Assembly: GCF_003074055.1 (NCBI RefSeq)
Contig: NZ_CP029043.1
Span: 5,944,501 to 6,008,500 of the forward strand
DNA from: Streptomyces nigra
Lineage (GTDB): Bacteria; Actinomycetota; Actinomycetes; Streptomycetales; Streptomycetaceae
Length of the DNA: 64,000 bases
Reading direction: 5' to 3'
The notes under the pieces were generated by a model that did not search any database, had not been told where the DNA came from, and saw nothing but the letters and a program-made list of their open reading frames with translations. Positions 41,927 to 50,050 of this stretch are shown piece by piece (positions within the stretch are counted from its first letter, which is position 1; each line of letters opens with the position of its first letter). The translations under genes and the position numbers were made by a program.

Positions 41927-42937
41927 TTGACCCAGCGGCCGCACGCCGTTTTCGCCCTGTCCGCGGAGAACGTCCCCCTGGTCTTCCCGCCACCGGTGCT
42001 GGCCCGGCTGCGCGAGACGGTGGACATCGACGCGGCCCTCGTCGCCGAGGACTTCGCGGACCCCCGGGTGAAGGACGCCCTGGCCCGAGCCGAGATCCTC
42101 GTCACCGGCTGGGGCGGCCCCCTGCTGGACGCGGCCGCCCTGGACGCCGTCCCGCGGCTCCGGGCCGTGCTGCACGCGGCCGGGTCCGTCAAGGGGATCG
42201 TCACCCCCGAGGTGTGGCGCCGGGGGATCGCGGTGAGCTCGGCGGCGGCCGCCAACGCGCTGCCCGTCGCCGAGTACACGCTCGCCATGATCCTGCTCTC
42301 CGGCAAGGACCTCTTCGCCGTCCGCGACCGGCTGCGCGCCGAGCGGGACGCCTTCGGCGGCTGGGGGCTGCTCCCCGGCGTCGGCAATCTCGGCCGCCGG
42401 GTCGGGGTGATCGGCGCCTCACGCATCGGCCGCCGGGTCATCGAGCTGCTGCGCCCCTTCGACCTGGTGCCGGCCCTGACCGACCCGTACGCCGACGAGG
42501 AGACGGCCGCCGCCCTCGGTGTCCGTCTGCTGCCGTTGGACGAGCTGCTGCGCACCTCGGACGTCGTGACCCTGCACGCCCCCGCCACCCCCGAGACCCG
42601 GCATCTGATCGGCGCCCGCGAGCTCGCCCTGATGCCGGACGGGGCCGTCCTGATCAACACCGCGCGCGGCTCGCTCCTCGACCACGACGCCCTCGTCGCC
42701 GAGCTGCGCACCGGCCGGCTCTCCGCGATCCTCGACGTCACCGACCCCGAGCCGCTGCCCGCCGGGTCACCGCTGTACGACCTGCCGAACGCGGTGCTCA
42801 CTCCGCACCGGGCGGGCTCCCAGGGCAACGAGACGGCCCGGCTGGGCCTCGTCGTCGCCGAGGAGGCCGCCCGCCTCGCCGCCCGTTCACCCCTCGCCCA
42901 CGCCGTCGATCCGGCCGCGCTGGCACGCGAGGCGTGA
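41927..42937 (+). CDS. D-isomer-specific 2-hydroxyacid dehydrogenase
   Basis: 336-residue NAD-dependent dehydrogenase. The NAD site is GVIGASRIGRRV (Gly-x-Ser-x-Ile-Gly form), and the catalytic triad is Arg in INTARGSLLD, Glu in DVTDPEPLP and His in LTPHRAGSQG. It converts a 2-keto acid and its D-hydroxy acid; substrate unknown. It begins with TTG at 41927, supported by GGAGG at 7 nt spacing and a promoter at 41838. Next to an alditol oxidase it could act in sugar-acid metabolism, but this is only contextual. Confidence 0.9.
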   Translation: MTQRPHAVFALSAENVPLVFPPPVLARLRETVDIDAALVAEDFADPRVKDALARAEILVTGWGGPLLDAAALDAVPRLRAVLHAAGSVKGIVTPEVWRRGIAVSSAAAANALPVAEYTLAMILLSGKDLFAVRDRLRAERDAFGGWGLLPGVGNLGRRVGVIGASRIGRRVIELLRPFDLVPALTDPYADEETAAALGVRLLPLDELLRTSDVVTLHAPATPETRHLIGARELALMPDGAVLINTARGSLLDHDALVAELRTGRLSAILDVTDPEPLPAGSPLYDLPNAVLTPHRAGSQGNETARLGLVVAEEAARLAARSPLAHAVDPAALAREA

Positions 42938-43050
42938 CCCCCGGCACACGCCACGACCTGCTGGAAGGGGCCCCGGCGCGGCCCGCCCGAGGGCAGGGGC
43001 ATACCGTGAGGAGTCGTACGCAGAGAGCCTGTGCCGGGAGGAGATTACGG

Positions 43051-44370
43051 ATGGGCAGCCGCACCGCACTGGTCGAGGATCTGATGGAGCGATTCCCGCA
43101 CGTTCCGCGGGAAGCCGTCTTCAAGGAGGATCTGCTCCGGGGCGGGGTCGCCTTCGACCCGTCCGCCCTGAGCGACAACGAGGGCGGTGAGGTCAAACCG
43201 AAGTCGTACTTCATCTTCTCGTTCGACCACGGCACCCTGCCCGAGCTCGGCGAGGCCGCCCTGCGGCGCCCGCCCGAGGAGATCATCCTCACCGGCGGCC
43301 CTTACGACCTGCGCCGCACCGTCGTGTCGGTCCGGGTGAACCCGGCGTCCCCCTACCGGGTCGCCGCCGACGAGCACGGCATGCTCGGCCTCTACCTGGA
43401 CGGCAGGCGCATCTCCGACGTGGGCGTGCCGCCGATGCCGGAGTACTACCGGCACAAGCTGTCCAACGGGAAGTCCGTGATGGAGGTCGCCCCCACCATC
43501 CAGTGGGGCTACCTGATCTACCTGACGGTCTTCCGGGTCTGCCAGTACTTCGGCGCCAAGGAGGAGTGCCAGTACTGTGACATCAACCACAACTGGCGCC
43601 AGCACAAGGCGGCGGGGCGGCCCTACACCGGGGTGAAGGACGTCGAGGAGGTCCTCGAGGCGCTGGAGATCATCGACCGGTACGACACGGCGAAGGCGTC
43701 CACCGCCTACACCCTCACCGGCGGCGCGATCACCAAGACCGTCTCCGGCCGTGACGAGGCCGACTTCTACGGCCACTACGCCAAGGCCATCGAGGAGCGC
43801 TTCCCCGGCCGCTGGATCGGCAAGGTCGTCGCCCAGGCGCTGCCCAAGGACGACGTGCAGCGCTTCAAGGACTACGGCGTGCAGATCTACCACCCCAACT
43901 ACGAGGTGTGGGACGAGTACCTGTTCAAGATGTACTGCCCGGGCAAGGAGCGGTACGTCGGCCGGGACGAGTGGCACCGCCGCATCCTCGACTCCGCGGA
44001 GATCTTCGGCGCACGCAACGTCATCCCCAACTTCGTGGCCGGTGTGGAGATGGCGGAGCCGTTCGGCTTCAAGACCGTCGACGAGGCGATCGCGTCCACC
44101 ACGGAGGGCCTGCGCTTCTTCATGTCGAAGGGCATCACGCCCCGCTTCACCACCTGGTGCCCCGAGCCGACCACCCCGCTCGGCAAGGCCAACCCGCAGG
44201 GCGCGCCGCTGGAGTACCACATCCGGCTGCTCCAGGCGTACCGGCAGACCATGGAGGAGTTCGGCCTGTCGTCGCCCCCCGGCTACGGCGAGCCCGGCCC
44301 CGGCCGCGCGGTGTTCTCCGTGAGTTCCTTCATGGACAGCCTTCCCGCGGAGGAGTCCAGCACGGTATAG
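43051..44370 (+). CDS. Radical SAM protein with unusual CX8CX2C cluster motif
   Basis: 439 residues. The presumed [4Fe-4S]/SAM cysteines are C164, C173 and C176 (VCQYFGAKEECQYCDIN), spaced CX8CX2C instead of the canonical CX3CX2C. After them come glycine-rich and TIM-barrel segments typical of radical SAM enzymes (AYTLTGGAITKT, VIPNFVAGVEMAEPFG). The N-terminal 160 residues form a separate domain I do not recognise. GGGAGGAGATTACGG before the ATG makes the start secure. Substrate unknown; it stands alone between metabolic and signalling genes. Confidence 0.85.
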   Translation: MGSRTALVEDLMERFPHVPREAVFKEDLLRGGVAFDPSALSDNEGGEVKPKSYFIFSFDHGTLPELGEAALRRPPEEIILTGGPYDLRRTVVSVRVNPASPYRVAADEHGMLGLYLDGRRISDVGVPPMPEYYRHKLSNGKSVMEVAPTIQWGYLIYLTVFRVCQYFGAKEECQYCDINHNWRQHKAAGRPYTGVKDVEEVLEALEIIDRYDTAKASTAYTLTGGAITKTVSGRDEADFYGHYAKAIEERFPGRWIGKVVAQALPKDDVQRFKDYGVQIYHPNYEVWDEYLFKMYCPGKERYVGRDEWHRRILDSAEIFGARNVIPNFVAGVEMAEPFGFKTVDEAIASTTEGLRFFMSKGITPRFTTWCPEPTTPLGKANPQGAPLEYHIRLLQAYRQTMEEFGLSSPPGYGEPGPGRAVFSVSSFMDSLPAEESSTV

Positions 44371-44571
44371 GTGGGGTGACGGGTGAGCCGGACGGGGTCC
44401 GCATCCGTACAAGAGGCCGCGGGGGCGGGGCGCCACGGTCCGTCATGAGCTCTGAACACAGCGCTTGTCAGTTGTGACGGAGACGTGCAAAGCTCCTGCC
44501 CTGCCGCGAGGGTCCTCTCAACTCCCCTTTCCCTGGGGTGAGTTGACCTCGGATGTGGATGCAGGAGACTC

Positions 44572-46050
44572 ATGCCCGACCTGCCGACCCCTCAGGACGC
44601 CACCGAGGCCGCCCTGTTCGCCGAGTGCTGGGACGCCGTGCTGTCGTACGCCGACCTGTGCACGGTCGGCCCCGAGTCGGCGGGCCATCTGGCCTCGGAG
44701 GCCTTCGCGGCCGGACTGCGCGAGGCCCGCGAGGCCGGGACGGGACCGGGCACCGCCCGCCGCCCCGCCCGGCTGCCCCGCATCCCCCTGCTGCTGGTCG
44801 CCGTGCGCACCACGGCGGCCGCCTGGGAGGAGAGCGGCCGGGGCGACGGCCTCGACCCCGACCTCCGGCTGTGGCTCAACTCCGAGCACGCCGCCCGCCA
44901 CACCGGGCCCCCGCTCGGACGGCCGGTCGCGCTGCGCGGACTGCGCGACATGCAGGAACCGGACGCGGCCCTGCTGTGGCTCACCGAGGTCGAGGCGCTG
45001 CCGCCGCACGTCGTCGCCCGCACCCTGGGCCTCGACCCGGCCACCGTCTCCGACGAGGTCGCCCAGGTGCGCGGCCTGTTCCGGGACCGCTGCCGGCGCA
45101 ACCATCTCGACACCCCGATGGACGCGCGGTGCCGCAGCTACGCCCGCCTCCTCGACGCCGTGCACCGCTCGCCCGCCGCCGACATCCCCGGCGACCTCTC
45201 CCGCCACCTCGCGACCTGTGTGCCGTGCGCCGAGGCCGCCGCCTGTCTGCGGCCGCACGGCGGAGGGCTGCCCGCCGCCCTCGCCGGGGGCGTCCTCGGC
45301 TGGGGCGGACTCGCCTATCTGGAGCGCCGCCGCCGGGCCGCCGAGGCCCGTCTCGCCGCCCACCCCGGCGCGGACCCGGACGCCCCGGCCCGCCCCGGGG
45401 CCCACAAGGCGCGGATGGTGCGCGGCGCCCTGCTCGTCACCGCCGTCCTGGTCTCCGCGCTCGCCCTCGCCGTGTCGATGACCCAGGGCGGCTCGTCCGC
45501 CGGCACGGGCGCGGCCGACGGCGACCTCTCCGCACGCCGGCCCGTCACCGACCCCGGCTTCTCCCTGCCGGTCACCGCCGCCACCCGCCCGGCCTCCAAG
45601 ACGCCGAAGCCGTCCGCGAGCCCTTCGCCCCGCGCGGACCGGGCGACCCGTGACCCCGATCCCGAACCGCAGGGCACCCCGTCCACGACGGCCCGACCCG
45701 GGACACCGCGGCCGTCCACGGCCGAACCCCCCTCCTGCACCGCGGTCTACGACCTCGTCAACGAGTGGACCGACGGCTTCCAGGCCATCGTCACCGTCAC
45801 CACCGACCGCGCCCTGGACGACTGGCGCGTCGCCTGGTCGTTCCGGGACGGGCAGCGGGTCGGCCAGATGTGGGACGCCGAGTACGCCCAGAACGGCCCC
45901 CGGGTCACCGCCACCGCGGCCGACTACAACAAGTCCGTCGCGGCCGGCGGCAAGCTGACCTTCGGCTTCCTCGGCTCCTGGCGGGGCGCCAACTCCCCGG
46001 CGTACGACCTCACCCTCGACGGCCGGACCTGCGCCCTGAAAACCGGTTGA
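44572..46050 (+). CDS. Sigma-region-4-like / zinc-finger / transmembrane / CBM2 fusion protein
   Basis: 492 residues with an unusual order. Residues 1-180 look like a degenerate ECF sigma-type region including a region-4-like helix-turn-helix (ALLWLTEVEALPPHVVARTL, GLDPATVSDEVAQVRGLF). Residues 205-226 resemble the anti-sigma HxxxCxxC zinc motif (RHLATCVPC). One membrane span lies at about 284-303 (ALLVTAVLVSALALAVS). A Pro/Thr/Ser linker follows, and from about 385 a CBM2 cellulose-binding domain flanked by cysteines (SCTAVYDLVNEWTDGFQA, then GFLGSWRGANSP). This predicts a polysaccharide sensor across the membrane. AGGAGACTC precedes the ATG. Confidence 0.8.
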   Translation: MPDLPTPQDATEAALFAECWDAVLSYADLCTVGPESAGHLASEAFAAGLREAREAGTGPGTARRPARLPRIPLLLVAVRTTAAAWEESGRGDGLDPDLRLWLNSEHAARHTGPPLGRPVALRGLRDMQEPDAALLWLTEVEALPPHVVARTLGLDPATVSDEVAQVRGLFRDRCRRNHLDTPMDARCRSYARLLDAVHRSPAADIPGDLSRHLATCVPCAEAAACLRPHGGGLPAALAGGVLGWGGLAYLERRRRAAEARLAAHPGADPDAPARPGAHKARMVRGALLVTAVLVSALALAVSMTQGGSSAGTGAADGDLSARRPVTDPGFSLPVTAATRPASKTPKPSASPSPRADRATRDPDPEPQGTPSTTARPGTPRPSTAEPPSCTAVYDLVNEWTDGFQAIVTVTTDRALDDWRVAWSFRDGQRVGQMWDAEYAQNGPRVTATAADYNKSVAAGGKLTFGFLGSWRGANSPAYDLTLDGRTCALKTG

Positions 46051-46145
46051 CGGGCGGGCGCGCGGCCCGGCAGAGTGACGGCGTTCCCACAGCGGCGGCC
46101 CAGGGCCGCCGTCATCCGGCGGAAGTGACGAGGAGGTGTCGACCG

Positions 46146-46214
46146 ATGGCTGTCATTGCGATGAGCGCTGCCCGCATGCGAACCATCCCGTCCACCTCCG
46201 TGGCCGCCGGCTGA
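46146..46214 (+). CDS. Small ORF (22 aa) with strong ribosome site upstream of rsgA
   Basis: A 22-codon ORF encoding MAVIAMSAARMRTIPSTS plus four residues, preceded by GAGGAGG at about 10 nt. It lies in the gap before rsgA (start 46278) just after a GC hairpin at 46093-46111. The ribosome site is stronger than that of rsgA, so a leader peptide or micropeptide coupling into rsgA is plausible. No family is recognised. Confidence 0.4.
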   Translation: MAVIAMSAARMRTIPSTSVAAG

Positions 46215-46277
46215 CATCCACCTTCCTCGCGCCTCTCACGCGCGACGGCCGGGGCCGCCCTTGTGAAGGGTCACCCG

Positions 46278-47387
46278 TTGACTTCCAGCTTTGCCGCTTC
46301 CTCCTCCGTCCGCACCGCTCTCGCCCCCTACGGCTGGGACGAGGCCTGGGCGGACGCCTTCGCGCCGCACGCGGCCGAAGGACTTCTCCCCGGTCGCGTC
46401 GTCCGCGTCGACCGGGGCCAGTGCGACGTCGTCACCGCCGACGGCGTCGTCCGCGCCGACACCGCCTTCGTCACCCCGCACGACCCCATGAAGGTCGTGT
46501 GCACCGGCGACTGGGTGGCCGTCGACCCCGAAGGCGCCCACCCGCGCTATGTGCAGGCGTATCTCCCGCGCCGCACCGCCTTCGTGCGGTCCACCTCCTC
46601 CAAGCGGTCCGAGGGGCAGATCCTCGCCGCCAACGTCGACCACGCCATCGTCGCCGTGTCGCTCGCCGCCGAACTCGACCTGGGCCGGATCGAGCGGTGC
46701 CTCGCGCTGGCCTGGGAGTCGGGCGCCCAGCCGGTCGTCGTCCTCACCAAGGCCGACCTGGTGCCGGACGCCGTGACGCTCTCGTACCTCGTGCAGGACG
46801 TGGAGACCACGGCACCCGGCGTGCCCGTGCTCCCGGTCAGCAGCGTGGACGGCGACGGCCTCGACGTGCTCGTCGCCCTCGTCGGCGGCGGCACGAGCGT
46901 CCTGCTCGGGCAGTCCGGCGCCGGCAAGTCCACCCTCGCCAACGCGCTGCTCGGCGAGGACGTCATGGAGGTGCGGGCCACCCGGGACGTGGACGGCAAG
47001 GGCCGGCACACGACCACCACCCGCAACCTCCTCGCGCTGCCCGGCGGCGGGGTCCTCATCGACACCCCGGGCCTGCGCGGTGTCGGCCTCTACGACGCGG
47101 AGACCGGCGTCGGCCAGGTCTTCTCCGAGATCGAGGCCCTCGCCGAGGGGTGCCGATTCCACGACTGCGCCCACGAGGCGGAGCCCGGCTGCGCCGTCCT
47201 CGCCGCGATCGACTCCGGTGAGCTGCCCGTCCGCCGGCTGGAGAGCTACCGCAAGCTCAAGCGGGAGAACCAGTACATCGTCGCCAAGACCGACGCACGG
47301 CTGCGCGCCGAGATGCGCCGGGAGTGGAAGCGCAAGGGCGCGCAGGGCCGGGCCGCGATGGAGGCCAAGCGCGGCCGGCTGCGGTGA
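46278..47387 (+). CDS. rsgA: Ribosome small-subunit-dependent GTPase A
   Basis: About 369 residues; late 30S ribosome-assembly GTPase. Circularly permuted GTPase motifs are in the expected order: VVLTKADL (G4), PVLPVSSVDG (G5), LLGQSGAGKSTLAN (G1), then DTPGLRGVGL (G3), followed by the C-terminal zinc site CRFHDCAHEAEPGCAV. The start is probably the TTG at 46278, with AAGGGT upstream; a GTG at 46263 adds five residues. It is followed 70 bp later by the ada-like gene, an order conserved in Streptomyces. Confidence 0.93.
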   Translation: MTSSFAASSSVRTALAPYGWDEAWADAFAPHAAEGLLPGRVVRVDRGQCDVVTADGVVRADTAFVTPHDPMKVVCTGDWVAVDPEGAHPRYVQAYLPRRTAFVRSTSSKRSEGQILAANVDHAIVAVSLAAELDLGRIERCLALAWESGAQPVVVLTKADLVPDAVTLSYLVQDVETTAPGVPVLPVSSVDGDGLDVLVALVGGGTSVLLGQSGAGKSTLANALLGEDVMEVRATRDVDGKGRHTTTTRNLLALPGGGVLIDTPGLRGVGLYDAETGVGQVFSEIEALAEGCRFHDCAHEAEPGCAVLAAIDSGELPVRRLESYRKLKRENQYIVAKTDARLRAEMRREWKRKGAQGRAAMEAKRGRLR

Positions 47388-47457
47388 CGCGGGCCCGTCC
47401 TGCTCGGTGTCCGATTCCCGCCAGCGCCGGCCTGCGGCGGGGCGGACACTGGACAGC

Positions 47458-48864
47458 GTGAAGGACGAGGACAGCAGGTACGAGGCGGTGCGCAGCCGCG
47501 ACGCACGGTTCGACGGCGAGTTCTTCTTCGCCGTCGAGACGACCGGCGTCTACTGCCGCCCCAGCTGCCCGGCGGTCACGCCGAAGCGGCAGAACGTGCG
47601 GTTCTTCGCGACGGCCGCCGCCGCGCAGGGCTCGGGCTTCCGGGCCTGCCGGCGGTGCCGTCCGGACGCCGTGCCCGGCTCCGCCGCCTGGGACGTACGG
47701 GCGGACGTGGCCGGGCGGGCGATGCGGCTCATCGGCGACGGGATCGTCGACCGGGAGGGCGTCGCCGGGCTCGCCGCACGACTCGGCTACAGCGCCCGGC
47801 AGGTGCAGCGGCAGCTCATCGCCGAGCTCGGCGCCGGGCCCGTCGCGCTGGCCCGCGCCCAGCGGGCCCACACCGCGCGGGTGCTGCTCCAGACGACCGG
47901 CCTGCCGATCACGCAGGTCGCGTTCGCCGCCGGGTTCGCCAGCGTCCGCCAGTTCAACGACACGATCCGGGCCGTCTACGCCCGCACCCCGACCGAGCTG
48001 CGCGCCGACGCACCCCGTGCCGGCCGCCCCGCCGGGCGTACGGCCGCCCCGTCCGCGGGCATCCCGCTGCGGCTCGCGCACCGGGGCCCGTACCACGCCG
48101 CGACGGTCTTCGACCTGCTCGCCGAGGAGGCCGTGCCCGGCGTCGAGGAGGTCACCGGCCCGCCCGGCGACCGCCTCCACCGCCGCACCCTGCGGCTGCC
48201 CCACGGCAGTGCCGTCGCCGCCGTCGCCGAGCGGGCACCGGCGAGCGGCCGGGGCGGGGCAACCCACCCCGGCGGCTGGCTCGACGCACGGCTCCACCTC
48301 ACCGACCTCCGCGATCTCACCACCGCCGTACAGCGGCTGCGCCGTCTGTTCGACCTGGACGCCGACCCGTACGCCGTCGATGCGCGGCTCGGCGCCGACC
48401 CCCGGCTCGCACCCCTGGTGGCGGCCCGGCCCGGACTGCGCTCGCCCGGCGCCGCCGACCCCGGCGAACTGGCCGTACGGGCCCTCGCCGGGCCCCGGCG
48501 GGCCGCCGAGCTGGTGCGCCGGTACGGCAAGACGCTCGACGCGCCCAGCGGCGGCCTCACCCATCTGTTCCCCGAGCCCGCCGTGCTCGCCGGCGCCGAA
48601 CCCGGCGGCGCGCTCGGCGCGCTCACCACCGCCCTCGCCGACGGCGTCCTGCGCCTGGACGCGGGCGCCGACCGGGACGAGGCGTACCGTGCCCTGCGGG
48701 ACCTGCCCGGCCTGGACGCCCGTACCGCCGCCGTGATCCGCACCCGCGCCCTGGCGGATCCGGACGTGGCGCCGCCCGGCACCGAACTCCCCGACGCCTG
48801 GCGGCCCTGGCGCTCCTACGCGCTGCGCCATCTGCGCGCCGCGGGCGAGCCCGACCCCCGATGA
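47458..48864 (+). CDS. Ada-type regulator fused to AlkA-like glycosylase domain
   Basis: 468 residues. The N-terminal Ada zinc domain has the four cysteines VYCRPSCPAVTPKRQNV and ACRRCRPD, of which the first is the methyl acceptor in E. coli Ada. Then an AraC helix-turn-helix (GVAGLAARLGYSARQVQRQL) and an AlkA-like N-domain plus helix-hairpin-helix (LPGLDARTAAVIRTRALADP). After ALADPDV the residues are APPGTELPDAWRPWRSYAL, so the usual loop with the catalytic Asp of AlkA is shortened and the Asp seems lost. GTG start at 47458; overlaps the ogt region as ATGA. Confidence 0.88.
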   Translation: MKDEDSRYEAVRSRDARFDGEFFFAVETTGVYCRPSCPAVTPKRQNVRFFATAAAAQGSGFRACRRCRPDAVPGSAAWDVRADVAGRAMRLIGDGIVDREGVAGLAARLGYSARQVQRQLIAELGAGPVALARAQRAHTARVLLQTTGLPITQVAFAAGFASVRQFNDTIRAVYARTPTELRADAPRAGRPAGRTAAPSAGIPLRLAHRGPYHAATVFDLLAEEAVPGVEEVTGPPGDRLHRRTLRLPHGSAVAAVAERAPASGRGGATHPGGWLDARLHLTDLRDLTTAVQRLRRLFDLDADPYAVDARLGADPRLAPLVAARPGLRSPGAADPGELAVRALAGPRRAAELVRRYGKTLDAPSGGLTHLFPEPAVLAGAEPGGALGALTTALADGVLRLDAGADRDEAYRALRDLPGLDARTAAVIRTRALADPDVAPPGTELPDAWRPWRSYALRHLRAAGEPDPR

Positions 48865-48884
48865 CCGCGAACGAGAGGACCGCC

Positions 48885-49379
48885 ATGGCCCCCCGTATCT
48901 CCTGGACCGAGGTCGACAGCCCCCTCGGTCCCCTCCTGCTCACCGCCGACCCCGCCACCGGCGCCCTGACCTCCGTGTCCGTGCCCGGCCAGAAGGGCGG
49001 CCGTACGGTCCTCGCGGAGTGGCGGCACGACCCCGGGCCCTTCCGCGCCGCCCAGGAGCAGCTCGCCGCCTACTTCGCCGGGGAGCTGAAGGAGTTCGAC
49101 CTGGAGCTGAGCGCGCCGGGCAGCGAGTTCCGCGAGCGGGTCTGGGCCGCCCTCGACGACGTCCCGTACGGGGCGACCACGACCTACGGCGAGATCGCCG
49201 CGCGCATCGGCGCGTCGCGGCCCGCCGTCCGGGCCGTCGGCGGCGCGATCGGCGCCAACCCGCTGCTCGTCGTGCGCCCCTGCCACCGGGTGATCGGCGC
49301 CGACGGCTCCCTCACGGGGTACGCGGGCGGACTCGACCGCAAGATCCGGCTGCTCACCCTGGAGGGCACCCTGCCGTAG
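48885..49379 (+). CDS. ogt: Methylated-DNA--protein-cysteine methyltransferase
   Basis: 164-residue suicide DNA-repair protein that removes methyl groups from O6-methylguanine. The acceptor Cys is in RPCHRVIG, preceded by GEIAARIG, which includes the DNA-recognition helix, and the Asn hinge GANPLLVV. The ATG at 48885 has GAGAGGA upstream; an earlier in-frame ATG at 48861 overlaps the Ada stop codon (ATGA) and would add 8 residues. Co-transcribed with the Ada-AlkA gene as an alkylation-response pair. Confidence 0.94.
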   Translation: MAPRISWTEVDSPLGPLLLTADPATGALTSVSVPGQKGGRTVLAEWRHDPGPFRAAQEQLAAYFAGELKEFDLELSAPGSEFRERVWAALDDVPYGATTTYGEIAARIGASRPAVRAVGGAIGANPLLVVRPCHRVIGADGSLTGYAGGLDRKIRLLTLEGTLP

Positions 49380-49380
49380 G

Positions 49381-49863
49381 TCAGCCCCAGACGACCGCGC
49401 CCAGCCAGGCCCCCGCGATCAGCTGGCAGGTGAACAGCTCCGTCAGCACGCTCCAGCCGCCCGAGCGCATCGCGGTGCGCACCGCGGCCCGAGCCTCGCC
49501 GTGCCGGCCGAGGCGGCGCCGGGCCTCCAGATAGGCGCCGCCCAGGAACCCGGGCACCGAACCGACCACCGGGACGAGGAGGAACCCCAGGAACGAGCCC
49601 GCCGCCGCGTACACCGCCGTCCGGCGGTCGGCCCAGCCGGGGCGCAGGCGCCGGGGCGGCAGTGCCCAGCGCACCACCTGGGAGACGAACAGCGCGACGG
49701 TCGCCCCGACGAGCACCCACCACGTCACCGGCTCGACGTCCGCGAGCGCCCACCACAGGACGGCCGCCCACACGAGCCAGGACCCCGGCACCCCGGGCAC
49801 CATCACCCCGCACAGGCCGAGCAGGAGGACCAGGCCCACCAGCACGAGGTCCCAGACTCCCAT
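49381..49863 (-). CDS. DUF456-family membrane protein
   Basis: 160 residues with three to four hydrophobic segments (LVLVGLVLLLGLCGVMVPGV, WWVLVGATVALFVSQVV, GSFLGFLLVPVVGSVPGF), the Gly-rich pattern of DUF456. Function unknown. It is convergent with ogt; its stop codon starts one base after the ogt stop, with no room for a terminator between them. Confidence 0.85.
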   Translation of the reverse strand: MGVWDLVLVGLVLLLGLCGVMVPGVPGSWLVWAAVLWWALADVEPVTWWVLVGATVALFVSQVVRWALPPRRLRPGWADRRTAVYAAAGSFLGFLLVPVVGSVPGFLGGAYLEARRRLGRHGEARAAVRTAMRSGGWSVLTELFTCQLIAGAWLGAVVWG

Positions 49864-50050
49864 CTGACCAGAGTGCAGGAGCCCGCGAGGACGCGCAGAT
49901 CAGGCACTGCCGCCCGGGCACCACCAACGGCACCGGGCGTGTCGTACGCCCGTTCGTCATGTCACCCGACGTGTCCCTCTCGGCGCTCTGCGCGGCCGGA
50001 TTTGCCGATGCCCCGTTCCCATCCGGGCCCCGCGGGGGACAATCGGGGGC

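Noticed and set aside
46136..46262. GTG-started, Cys/His-rich frame running toward rsgA
   Set aside because: It continues out of frame with RsgA and loses any similarity; the 22-codon ORF in the other frame has the better ribosome site.
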